Below, piece after piece: positions 17,331-24,959 of a DNA stretch of 64,000 nt (its first letter is position 1; each line of letters opens with the position of its first letter). This stretch comes from Terriglobia bacterium (GTDB lineage: Bacteria > Acidobacteriota > UBA6911): positions 36,326-100,325 of the forward strand of contig JAIQGI010000034.1 in the NCBI GenBank assembly GCA_020072565.1. Direction: 5' to 3'. Made by a program: the position numbers and the translations under genes. The notes under the pieces were generated by a model, which searched no databases, was not told the origin of the DNA, and worked only from the letters and a program-made list of their open reading frames with translations.

Positions 17331-18791
17331 CTATTTCCCCTTGATGGCAGCTTTCGCCGGTGCCTTTTCCGCGTACTGCTTCGGATTCTTGTTAAACTTC
17401 TGTTCGCAATCGTCGGAGCAAAAGTAATAGGTCTTCCCCTGGAAGTCTGTTTTTCTGCCTGCCGCGATTGCTTTGCTCAAGTCTATATCCATGCCGCAAA
17501 CCGGATCCCTGGCCGCCTCTCCATAGATTCCCGTGGCCGCAGCCTTCATGCGGCTCTCAGAGTCGATCAGGAAGGTGCCCGAGACGACGATTCGTTCGCC
17601 CGCGTTGAGTCCCGACCGGATTTCCACCCGGTTGTCAAACCGCCACCCCGTTTCCACGGTGCGCGGCTCGAAGAATCCGTTGCCGCGATCGACAAAAACC
17701 GTCTTGCGCAGCCCGGAGTCCACCAGCGCGTCCGCGGGGACGACGAGAGTTGCCGGCATATACACCGACATTTCCACGTCCACAAACATCTCGGGTCGGA
17801 GGACATACGCGGGATTATCCACTTCGAGTCGTACCTTGAAGGTTCGGGTGGCGGCGTCGAACTGGGGCAGAACATCGCTCACTCGAGCCGTGATCTTCTC
17901 ATCGGGCTCACCCGGAGGCTTCACGACGGCAGTCACCCCCGGACGAATGTCTCTGGCCTCCGTCTCAAAAACATCCGCGACCACCCAGACGTGGCTGAGA
18001 TCCGTAATTCTGTAAAGCTCGAAATTTCGCTCGAAGCGCAGGTTGGGGAAAATGTTGCGGGCCACCACAAACCCCTTCACCGGCGCCCTGACCTCGATCT
18101 CCTGGGCAGGCGTGCGGCTGCGCTCGATCTCCTGCAATTGGGTCGCGCTCATGCCGAGAGCCATGAGGTTCGCTTCGGCCGCCTTGATCTGAATGTTTGC
18201 CGCACTGACCTGATTCTCGGACCCCTCGGCAGTTTTGTACCGTTCCAGAGTGTTAACAGCAAAAAAGAGCGCCTGCTCACCCGCCAGCAGGTCTCGGCTA
18301 TAATAGGTTGCGAGGACCTGGTCGTTCTCGACGAGGCTTCCGGTGGTGCCGCCCCGCAATGCCCGCACCCAGCCGTCAGTGGGCGTGATCAGGCGATAGA
18401 TACGGTTTTCGTCCATCGTCACCCGCCCGACAAGCCGGATCGCGCGCGTCCCCGACACACGCTCCGCCGTGGCCACGCGCACACCGATCACTTGCTGTCT
18501 TTCCGGGCTGACTCTCGCCGACCCTGGAGGCATGGATGCCGACGCTTGTTCAGATGAATCGGATCCTGGCGCTCCGTCGGCATAAACGGGCTCGAGCGGC
18601 ATGCCGCAGTCCGGCGCGTTCCCCGGCTTGTCGGATTTATATGCCGGGTGCATCGGATCAACATAATAGAGAATGCGGCGGCTTCCGGGAGGGTCAGGCT
18701 TGCCTGATATCCGGCGGTAGTGCCAGGAACCGGCCAGAAACGCTCCTCCCAATAGAAGAGCCGAAAGAAGCCCGTACACAACTTTCTTCAT
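17331..18791 (-). CDS. cusB: RND efflux periplasmic adaptor with N-terminal metal-binding and C-terminal YHS domains
   Basis: 486 residues. Signal or anchor at 1-22 (VVYGLLSALLLGGAFLAGSW). Residues about 40-72 are a heavy-metal-binding motif (YYVDPMHPAYK then NAPDCGMPLEPVYAD). Next come the adaptor barrel-sandwich and hairpin (VRVATAERVSGTRAIRLVGRV, GWVRALRGGTTGSLVENDQ, EVRAPVKGFVVARNIF) and the membrane-proximal barrel (VVPADALVDSGLRKTVF, GLNAGERIVVSGTFLIDSE). After residue 430 a YHS domain is appended (DPVCGMDIDLSKAIAAG, YYFCSDDC). CusB-type adaptors link the pump to the outer-membrane channel and hand over metal. The first gene of the operon, with GAGAGGTGG upstream of the ATG. Confidence 0.92.
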   Translation of the reverse strand: MKKVVYGLLSALLLGGAFLAGSWHYRRISGKPDPPGSRRILYYVDPMHPAYKSDKPGNAPDCGMPLEPVYADGAPGSDSSEQASASMPPGSARVSPERQQVIGVRVATAERVSGTRAIRLVGRVTMDENRIYRLITPTDGWVRALRGGTTGSLVENDQVLATYYSRDLLAGEQALFFAVNTLERYKTAEGSENQVSAANIQIKAAEANLMALGMSATQLQEIERSRTPAQEIEVRAPVKGFVVARNIFPNLRFERNFELYRITDLSHVWVVADVFETEARDIRPGVTAVVKPPGEPDEKITARVSDVLPQFDAATRTFKVRLEVDNPAYVLRPEMFVDVEMSVYMPATLVVPADALVDSGLRKTVFVDRGNGFFEPRTVETGWRFDNRVEIRSGLNAGERIVVSGTFLIDSESRMKAAATGIYGEAARDPVCGMDIDLSKAIAAGRKTDFQGKTYYFCSDDCEQKFNKNPKQYAEKAPAKAAIKGK

Positions 18792-18879
18792 TATGAGTTT
18801 CCACCTCTCTCAGTCGAATAGTCTTCGTCGCACTCAGCAGCCGGGTCTTTGCTCCAAAAATACTATTGAAACATAAAAG

Positions 18880-18966
18880 ATTAACGCAAAGAAGGCGCGT
18901 CGGGGAGTAGCGAGCGCAGAGATTTCGGGATTGAGCATGTCAAAACCCTGCATCCTCCGCGTTGAG
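18880..18966. repeat. Dispersed CGCAGAG-type hairpin repeat, copy 2 (degenerate)
   Basis: Left part TTAACGCAAAGAAGGCGCG with GAGCGCAGAGATT inside, and right part TCCTCCGCGTTGAG, match the arms of copy 1 with several changes. Confidence 0.5.
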
Positions 18967-19331
18967 ATGCCCAAGGTGGTCAAGAGATTTCACCGGCGAA
19001 CAAGAGATACGGTACCTGCTCGTCGTTTCAGCCTACAGGCGCACTTTATATCGGCATACCTGGATCTCGCCGGCTTCAGGTTGCCAGCCGCCGCTTCATG
19101 CTGATGATGAAACGATGCTCCTATTTTTTCGATCCTCAGGCGGCAGGCTAATATGATCGCAAACGATATGTAACTAGGGAGTTCCCTTGGTTTTGCAGCG
19201 GACATCCCCTAGAACTTTCGTGGCCGGGGCAAATCATCAAATCCCTTAACGCCGGTCAGTGAAATTCCGCATCGGCCACTATCAAACCAGCGCTTGGGGG
19301 AAACCTGCTGATCCGATGGAAGGGGGTTTGC

Positions 19332-19337
19332 TATACT
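19332..19337 (+). promoter_or_regulatory. Possible -10 box TATACT of the FKBP gene
   Basis: TATACT lies 42 nt before the ATG at 19379. The sequence 17 nt upstream (TGATCC) is a poor -35 match, so this is tentative. Confidence 0.3.
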
Positions 19338-19378
19338 ATGCAGCCTGCGAAAACATCCGCATTACGAAAGGAGCTGGA

Positions 19379-20074
19379 ATGAAAACTCGGTGGATGACGG
19401 TGCTTGCAATGGGGCTGCTTGCCGGGATCACCGCCGCGCAGGACACTGCGGTGCTCAAGGGCCCGAAGGAGAAGCGGAGCTACGCTCTCGGCATGGATCT
19501 CGGGAACCAGCTTCGGAGGCAGGCCGTGGAAATTGATCCGGATCTCTTTCGTCAGGGTCTCAATGATGCCCTTTCCGGAAGCAAACCGCTGCTGACCGAA
19601 GATGAGGTTCGTGCCACGATCACCGAACTGCAGAACGAGCTGATGAAGAAACAGGCGGAGGCAGCGAAGATGCTCGCGGAGAAAAACAGGAAAGAGGGGG
19701 AGGCATTTCTGGCTGCGAACAAGGCCAAGGAGGGGGTGGTCACCCTGCCGAGCGGCCTTCAGTACAAAATCTTGACGGCGGGCAACGGACAGAAGCCCAC
19801 GGCCGATGACACGGTCGTCTGCAATTACCGCGGGACCTTTATCGATGGCACGGAGTTCGCCAGTTCCTACAAGGGCAACCAACCCGCGCCTTTTGCGGTC
19901 AAGGGCGTCATCAAAGGCTGGACCGAGGCCCTTCAACTCATGCCTGTCGGATCCAAATGGCAGCTCTTCGTCCCCTCCAACCTTGCCTACGGCGAGTCCG
20001 GCAGAGGGCCCGCCATCCCGGGGAACGCGACGCTCATTTTCGAGGTGGAACTGATCTCCATCCAGGGCAAATAG
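19379..20074 (+). CDS. Exported FKBP-type peptidyl-prolyl isomerase
   Basis: 231 residues from ATG 19379 with AAAGGAGCTGGA upstream. Signal peptide 1-20 (MTVLAMGLLAGITAAQ). Residues about 30-125 are the helical FKBP N-terminal dimerisation domain (SYALGMDLGNQLRRQ and a Lys/Glu-rich helix with NELMKKQAEAAKMLAEK). Residues about 130-231 are the FKBP fold: GLQYKILTAGNG, VCNYRGTFIDGTEF, GVIKGWTEALQLMPVGSKW, PSNLAYGE and FEVELISI. The layout is that of FkpA/Mip proteins, periplasmic folding catalysts and chaperones. It is monocistronic as far as can be seen. Confidence 0.92.
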   Translation: MKTRWMTVLAMGLLAGITAAQDTAVLKGPKEKRSYALGMDLGNQLRRQAVEIDPDLFRQGLNDALSGSKPLLTEDEVRATITELQNELMKKQAEAAKMLAEKNRKEGEAFLAANKAKEGVVTLPSGLQYKILTAGNGQKPTADDTVVCNYRGTFIDGTEFASSYKGNQPAPFAVKGVIKGWTEALQLMPVGSKWQLFVPSNLAYGESGRGPAIPGNATLIFEVELISIQGK

Positions 20075-20271
20075 GGATGCGGCAAATTTCGTCTTTTTGA
20101 CGGATGTCGCCGGGTCGCTATTTCAGGTGCAGTTTCTCATGCGCGGGGCACAGGTATGCGGTCTCCCAGTCCGGACCGCGACGTTGAATGAACATTCCCG
20201 CAATGCTACCATAGGGGCGCTTCGGGGCCGACCCGGTCTTGCCGTGAACTCACAGAGAGCAGGAGCAGGAA

Positions 20272-21057
20272 ATGTCCGAGTTCCAAAAGCATCTTTATCT
20301 GATCCTCTATCCCAATGAAGCGCTGGTGGCGTCGCAGCTGTCACCGGAGGCATTCGGCAAGCACTACTCGATCGGCAGCCCGCGGCACTTCCAAGGCAAG
20401 GTGATCTTTGCCGAGGTGGACATTAACTACCGAAACGAATACCTGCGCATCGACGAGTACCTGAGTCAGACCGAGAAGGCGGGCGGACCCAAGCGCACCA
20501 AGTTTGTGAAGTCCTACCGCGTGCTCGAACACGTCGACTTCTCCGCCCTGCACAAACTGTATCTGGTCTCGACGGACGGGGCGGTGTTGGGACTGGACAA
20601 GGGTGAAGAACCGGTGAGCCCGCGGAAGGAAAACCATTTGCGCGTGTATCAGGAGATTTGTCCGCTGCGGCTGCTGGTGGCCTCCAATCTCGACCCACAC
20701 GAATTCGGCAGTTACATTACCAAGGAGTCGTGGTCCAAAGGTGCGCCCAGGATTTTCTTCACTCAATACGATATCAATGTCGAGGAAATCGTCAGCCGCA
20801 ACGAAGTGCATGCGTTCGGCACGGGGCCCTTGCCCAATGTGAATCCTGCAAACCTGCCTGCGGCCCTTCAGGAGTTGACGGCTGATCCCACCAAGAAGAC
20901 CAAGACGGTCAGCCTCAATCCCAGCCTGGACGTGATGAGCTACAAGTCGATCCAGCCCGGGTTCTGGTTCGCTGATGGGACGTCGATCGTTTTTTACCGC
21001 ATGCCCACGATGGATGAGTTGCACTACAAACACTACCACTGGTGGCGCCACCTTTGA
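20272..21057 (+). CDS. Unrecognised 261-residue soluble protein
   Basis: ATG 20272 follows AGAGCAGGAGCAGGAA, a good ribosome site. No signal peptide or membrane segment. The chain opens MSEFQKHLYLILYPNEAL and appears to hold two related halves: QLSPEAFGKHYSIGSPRHFQG then VIFAEVDINYRNEYLRIDEY, and NLDPHEFGSYITKESWSKGAP then IFFTQYDINVEEIVSRNE. Each half has an S/DPxxFG, a basic turn and an [F]xxxDIN strand, so an internal duplication is likely. The C-terminus is aromatic- and His-rich (HYKHYHWWRHL). I do not recognise the family. It is followed by a hairpin repeat and then by the catabolic gene set, but a 169-nt gap leaves their linkage open. Confidence 0.8.
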   Translation: MSEFQKHLYLILYPNEALVASQLSPEAFGKHYSIGSPRHFQGKVIFAEVDINYRNEYLRIDEYLSQTEKAGGPKRTKFVKSYRVLEHVDFSALHKLYLVSTDGAVLGLDKGEEPVSPRKENHLRVYQEICPLRLLVASNLDPHEFGSYITKESWSKGAPRIFFTQYDINVEEIVSRNEVHAFGTGPLPNVNPANLPAALQELTADPTKKTKTVSLNPSLDVMSYKSIQPGFWFADGTSIVFYRMPTMDELHYKHYHWWRHL

Positions 21058-21111
21058 TCCTGCACGGGGCGCGCCCATGTGCCTGAAAAACTCATGCATC
21101 TCTGTTTGGCA

Positions 21112-21176
21112 AACATCGATATCGCAATCGGAGCTCTTAGCGGGCAAGAGCCGATAGCGATTGCGATACCGATGAT
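21112..21176. repeat. CGATA-hexamer hairpin repeat, copy A
   Basis: Left arm ATCGATATCGCAATCGG and right arm CCGATAGCGATTGCGATACC are near complements; an inner CTCTT/AAGAG pair closes a loop AGCGGGC. A longer relative is at 38632-38753 and shares GCCGATAGCGA and the CTCTT loop flank. Confidence 0.75.
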
Positions 21177-21226
21177 TTGTGCTTAACAGTTTTATCTATG
21201 AAGTGGAGAGCCTATTAGATGGAGGA

Positions 21227-21913
21227 ATGACTATTCATATCACAGGGAAAATCGGATTCAGGATACTCAGCGAGGTGCCTCGTCCCGAGGTGGCACTGGT
21301 CGCGCAGTATCGGGGGCTGGCCTCGCCCAATCTGGCTGACGTCATGGGCAGGTTCCACTTCATGGATCAGGGCATCCGGATGAGGACTGGTGTGCCGCTA
21401 TGCGGCGTCGCAGTGACCGTCATCGCGCGGCCGGGCGACAACCTCATGGTGCACAAGGCCATGGAAATCGCCGGTGCCGGAGATGTGATCGTTGTGAATA
21501 CATGCGGCAACACGACCAGCGCAGTCTTCGGCGAACTCATGGGCAATTCCGCAATTGCGGTCGGTTTGGGAGGACTCGTCGTCGACGGTGCGATCCGTGA
21601 CGTCGAAGCACTCGCGGAGTTGCGCTTTCCGGCATTCAGCCGCTCTGTCTGTGCGGGCGGCTGCGACAAGGACGGCCCCGGGGAGATCAATGTCCCGATC
21701 GCCTGTGGAAACACTGTCGTCATGCCCGGCGATATCCTCATCGGTGACGCGGACGGCGTGGTCGCCGTTCCTCGCGAGGACGCCGAAGAGGTGCTGAGGC
21801 TGGTCAAAGTGCTCATAGAACGCGAGTCCAGGCGAATCGAAGAGATTCGCAGCGGCAAGATTTTCAAGGGTGAGATCAACGACACGCTCAGGTCCAAAGG
21901 CGTGATTCCATGA
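21227..21913 (+). CDS. RraA-like aldolase (HMG/CHA-aldolase family)
   Basis: 228 residues from ATG 21227. GGAGG ends only 1 nt before it, so the start is not certain; an in-frame GTG at 21179 overlaps the hairpin repeat. ANLADVMGR-like SPNLADVMGRF, GAGDVIVVNTCGN, GGLVVDGAIRDVEAL and PGDILIGDADGVVAVP are RraA-family signatures. The Arg-Asp of GAIRD matches the substrate and metal-binding pair of catalytically active class II pyruvate aldolases (4-hydroxy-4-methyl-2-oxoglutarate / 4-carboxy-4-hydroxy-2-oxoadipate aldolase), so an aldolase cleaving to pyruvate or oxaloacetate/glyoxylate is favoured over an RNase E regulator. It overlaps the next gene by ATGA. Confidence 0.82.
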   Translation: MTIHITGKIGFRILSEVPRPEVALVAQYRGLASPNLADVMGRFHFMDQGIRMRTGVPLCGVAVTVIARPGDNLMVHKAMEIAGAGDVIVVNTCGNTTSAVFGELMGNSAIAVGLGGLVVDGAIRDVEALAELRFPAFSRSVCAGGCDKDGPGEINVPIACGNTVVMPGDILIGDADGVVAVPREDAEEVLRLVKVLIERESRRIEEIRSGKIFKGEINDTLRSKGVIP

Positions 21914-23001
21914 CCCTCCTGCTCATGACTCCCGGACCGACGCGTGTCCCCGACCGTGTGCTCGCGGCTGGTGCGACGCCGATGATCCACCATCGGACGG
22001 AGGAATTCTCCAGGATTCTCGCATCCACACTTGAACGGCTCCGCCCTCTGTTCGGGACCGCTGGCGATGTGCTGCCGGTGCATGCCACCGGCCGGGGCGC
22101 ACTCGAAGCGGCCGTAACCAACTTGTTGTCGCCCGGCGATGAGGTGTTGGCTTGCTGCAACGGCCTGTTTGGTGAAATGTGGGCCAAGATCGCTCAAAAG
22201 TTCGGCATCGTCGTCCACCGCGTCTGTTGCGATTGGGGAACCTCGGCTGATCCGCTTCTGATCGAAGCGGCGCTCGAAGCCCATCCCCACAGCCGTGCCG
22301 TGATTCTCGCTCACAGCGACACGTCGACCGGCGCGTTGAATGATGTGGCCGCGATAGCAGGCGTGACCGGTCGCACCGGCGCACTTTTCATGGTGGACGC
22401 CGTCAGTTCGCTCGGCGGTGCACCTTTTCGCTTTGACGACTGGGGCGTGGATGTGGCGGTGACCGCCTCACAGAAATGCCTGATGTCGAGCCCCGGGCTC
22501 TCCTTTGTGGCGTTGAGCGAGAAAGCGTGGAAGGCGCACGAAGCATCGCGTCTGGCGTGCTCGTACTTCGATTTTCCGGCGATCAAGCGCATGCTGGCCC
22601 GTCCCAAACCGGAAACCCCCGGGACAACGCCGGTTCACCTTTTGCTTCAGGTCCACGCCGCGCTGGGACTGATCGAAGCAGAGGGCCTCGAAAACGTGTA
22701 TGCGCGCCATGAGGAGATGGCCCGGTTGGCTCGCGAGGGAGCGCGCGATCTCGGAATGTCGCTGCAATGCCCCGGCCTGAAACGGTTCTCTCCGACGTTG
22801 ACGGCAATCAGGGTGCCGGATGGCATTTCGCCCCAGTCGATCCGCGACCAGCTGAAGGCACGCGGCATCCTCACGGCACGCGGGCTGGGAGGCTACGAAG
22901 CAACCAGCTTTCGGATCGGCCACATGGGCGATATCCGTCCCGCGGACGTTCGGCGCACCCTGGACGCACTTGGAGAAGTCGTTGGGGCACTGGGGCGATA
23001 G
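21910..23001 (+). CDS. Class V PLP-dependent aminotransferase (alanine/serine-glyoxylate type)
   Basis: 363 residues, the normal length. The start LLMTPGPTRVPDRVLAA is the family signature. HHRTEEF, GRGALEAAV, AHSDTSTGALND, VDAVSSLGGAP and the PLP-lysine motif TASQKCLMSSPG are all present. The C-terminal LGGYEATSFRIGHMGDI carries the substrate-carboxylate Arg. Such enzymes move amino groups onto glyoxylate or pyruvate; PucG and phosphonoacetate-related transaminases belong to the same superfamily, so the donor cannot be fixed. It is translationally coupled to the RraA-like gene (4-nt overlap), which suggests it either makes the oxo-acid for the aldolase or consumes its oxo-acid product. Confidence 0.88.
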   Translation: MTLLLMTPGPTRVPDRVLAAGATPMIHHRTEEFSRILASTLERLRPLFGTAGDVLPVHATGRGALEAAVTNLLSPGDEVLACCNGLFGEMWAKIAQKFGIVVHRVCCDWGTSADPLLIEAALEAHPHSRAVILAHSDTSTGALNDVAAIAGVTGRTGALFMVDAVSSLGGAPFRFDDWGVDVAVTASQKCLMSSPGLSFVALSEKAWKAHEASRLACSYFDFPAIKRMLARPKPETPGTTPVHLLLQVHAALGLIEAEGLENVYARHEEMARLAREGARDLGMSLQCPGLKRFSPTLTAIRVPDGISPQSIRDQLKARGILTARGLGGYEATSFRIGHMGDIRPADVRRTLDALGEVVGALGR

Positions 23002-23014
23002 TGTCAGTGAAATG

Positions 23015-23092
23015 CAAAGGACTGCCGCAGAGGGTGCAGAGAATTCGGAGTTGAGGCTGGAATTGCTGTGCGTCCTCTGCGTTAAGCTTCTG
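23015..23092. repeat. Dispersed CGCAGAG-type hairpin repeat, copy 3
   Basis: CCGCAGAGGGTGCAGAGAA and GTGCGTCCTCTGCGTTAAG form the two arms. It sits in the 186-nt gap inside the catabolic gene set and might weaken or process the transcript. Confidence 0.6.
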
Positions 23093-23187
23093 AAGCGTGG
23101 GGTAATTTTCATGTGCATGGGTGTGCCATTGCGCATGGGTGGCGGCTTTAGATTCGTTATCCTTCGATCTGGATGCGGTAGCAGGGC

Positions 23188-24459
23188 ATGACGGGCAAGA
23201 CCATCAGCGAGAAGATACTGTCGGAAAAGTCGGGGCGGGACGCACGGGCCGGCGACCTCGTGGTCTGCGCGGTCGACTACGCAATGGCTACGGACGGCTC
23301 GGCTCCCATGGCGATCGACTACTTCGACGAAATGGGGGGATCCCGGGTATTCGATCCGGATCGGATCGTCTTCGTGATGGACCATTACTGCTCGCGCGCT
23401 CACTCGAAAACCTCGGAACTGCAGAAACGGATGAGGGCTTTTGCGCAGAAGCAGGGGATCGGCGTCCACGATGTGGGCGCAGGCATCTGCCATCAGCTGA
23501 TGATAGAGACCGGACGGACCCGACCGGGTGGCCTTCTGGTCGGGGCAGACAGCCACTCAGTGACGGGCGGCGCGCTGAACGCGTTTGCGACTGGGATCGG
23601 TTCATCAGATCTCGCCGCCACAATGATCTGCGGGCGCATATGGCTGAAGGTGCCGCAAACGATCAAAGTCACGCTTACGGGCCATCCGGGGTCGGGCATA
23701 TACGCGAAAGATATGGCGCTGGCGCTCGCGGGTATGCTTGGTGCCGATGGCGCCGCCTACCAGACGCTCGAATTCGACGGACCTGCGGCGACCGGATTGG
23801 ATGTCGAGGACAGGCTCGTTCTCAGTAACATGTCGGTCGAGATGGGGGCGAAAGCGGGCATCTTCAAGGCCGACCGGAAGACTCTCCAATATCTCGGGGC
23901 GCGCACGGCGGCGCCGCTCAGACCGGTCGAAGCCGATGCCGATGCCCGGTACAGCCGGGAGATCACACTGGAGGTGTCGGAGCTCGCTCCCATGATCGCA
24001 CGGCCGCACGCGGTGGATAACGTGGCCGCCATCGGCACTTCAGCAGGCACACCGGTACAAATGGTCTTCCTGGGCACATGCACGGCGGGCAGAGTGCGCG
24101 ACTTTCATCAGGCCTTGCGGATCCTTAATGCGGTCGGGCGCATCGCGCCGGGAGTGCAACTGGTCGTGACCCCCGCTTCCACAGAGGTCGAAGCAGAGCT
24201 GAGACGGGACGGGACGCTCGACCGGCTTGCGGCCCTGGGCGCGACGATCCTGCCGCCGGGATGCGGTCCTTGTTGCGGCACTGCCGGCCCCACACCGGCG
24301 GATGGGGTGAACGTGATGTCTACGGCCAATCGCAACTTCAAAGCCCGGATGGGGAACGCAGCGGCTTCGATCTACCTCGCATCGCCGGCCGCCTGCGCGG
24401 CTGCCGCAGCGACGGGCCGGATCACCGATCCGCGTGAGATCGAGGGGCGCTCGAAATGA
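23188..24459 (+). CDS. Aconitase-family (LeuC-like) dehydratase, large subunit
   Basis: 423 residues, as in LeuC2/homoaconitase-type enzymes. The opening GKTISEKILSEKSGRDARAGD is diagnostic. DHYCSRAHSKTSE, GADSHSVTGGALNAFATGIGSSDLA, FLGTCTAGRVRDF and PPGCGPCCGTAG give the three Fe-S cysteines and their loops, and STANRNFKARMGN is the phosphate/carboxylate loop. It should carry a [4Fe-4S] cluster and dehydrate, rehydrate or isomerise a hydroxy-di- or tricarboxylate. Because leucine-biosynthesis genes (leuA, leuB) are absent and an aldolase and symporter flank it, a catabolic role is more likely than leucine synthesis (inference). It overlaps the small-subunit gene by ATGA. Confidence 0.9.
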   Translation: MTGKTISEKILSEKSGRDARAGDLVVCAVDYAMATDGSAPMAIDYFDEMGGSRVFDPDRIVFVMDHYCSRAHSKTSELQKRMRAFAQKQGIGVHDVGAGICHQLMIETGRTRPGGLLVGADSHSVTGGALNAFATGIGSSDLAATMICGRIWLKVPQTIKVTLTGHPGSGIYAKDMALALAGMLGADGAAYQTLEFDGPAATGLDVEDRLVLSNMSVEMGAKAGIFKADRKTLQYLGARTAAPLRPVEADADARYSREITLEVSELAPMIARPHAVDNVAAIGTSAGTPVQMVFLGTCTAGRVRDFHQALRILNAVGRIAPGVQLVVTPASTEVEAELRRDGTLDRLAALGATILPPGCGPCCGTAGPTPADGVNVMSTANRNFKARMGNAAASIYLASPAACAAAAATGRITDPREIEGRSK

Positions 24460-24959
24460 GAATCGCGCTCTCAGGCAAAGCCAGGTTGCTGGGTGACGAC
24501 GTCAACACGGATTACATCATTTCGTCCAGCCGGAAGAAGGAAACGCTGGAGGCCGATGCCTTGAAGCGCTATCTGCTGGAAGCTCTGGACCCGGCCTTTG
24601 CTGCGTCGGTCACACCTGGCGATTTGCTGGTGGCCGGCAGGAACTTCGGGTGCGGTTCGGCGATGGAAGTGGCCGTTACCGTGATCCTGGCCGCAGGGAT
24701 CAAGGCGGTGCTTGCCCGGAGCTTTTCCCGAACGTACTATCGCAACGCGATCAACAATGGGCTGATCCCGCTCGAGTGCAACACGGCCGGGATCCGGGAG
24801 CAAGATGAGTTGCGCGTCGTGCTCGACGATGCAGGCGTCCGCGTGACGGATCTGACTCAAAGGCGCCAGATAGCCGGCGTTCCATTGCCCGGCATCATGC
24901 TCGATATCCTGAGCGCCGGGGGACTGGTGCCCTATTTCCGGAAGTACCGGACCCTATGA
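24456..24959 (+). CDS. Aconitase-family (LeuD-like) dehydratase, small subunit
   Basis: 167 residues, typical of the swivel subunit. KARLLGDDVNTDYIISSSRKK carries the D(D)(I/V)(D/N)TD signature, GRNFGCGSAMEVAV is the catalytic-serine loop, and ARSFSRTYYRNAINNGLIPLE is the conserved core. It pairs with the large subunit directly upstream, overlapping it by 4 nt, and itself overlaps the symporter gene by 4 nt. Substrate choice in this family depends partly on the loop after NTD; YIISSSRKK does not let me name the substrate. Confidence 0.9.
   Translation: MRIALSGKARLLGDDVNTDYIISSSRKKETLEADALKRYLLEALDPAFAASVTPGDLLVAGRNFGCGSAMEVAVTVILAAGIKAVLARSFSRTYYRNAINNGLIPLECNTAGIREQDELRVVLDDAGVRVTDLTQRRQIAGVPLPGIMLDILSAGGLVPYFRKYRTL

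Larger units (their letters stand above)
18792..19378. other. Intergenic region between divergent cusB and FKBP genes
   Basis: It contains the repeat at 18880-18966 and the putative -10 box at 19332. Short frames such as 18962-19156 show no domain or codon signal. A metal-responsive operator for cusB could be expected, but I see no convincing dyad. Confidence 0.5.

Noticed and set aside
23188..24959. Leucine biosynthesis (leuCD)
   Set aside because: No leuA, leuB or ilv gene accompanies it; an aldolase, an aminotransferase and a symporter do, which favours catabolism, though isopropylmalate activity is not excluded.
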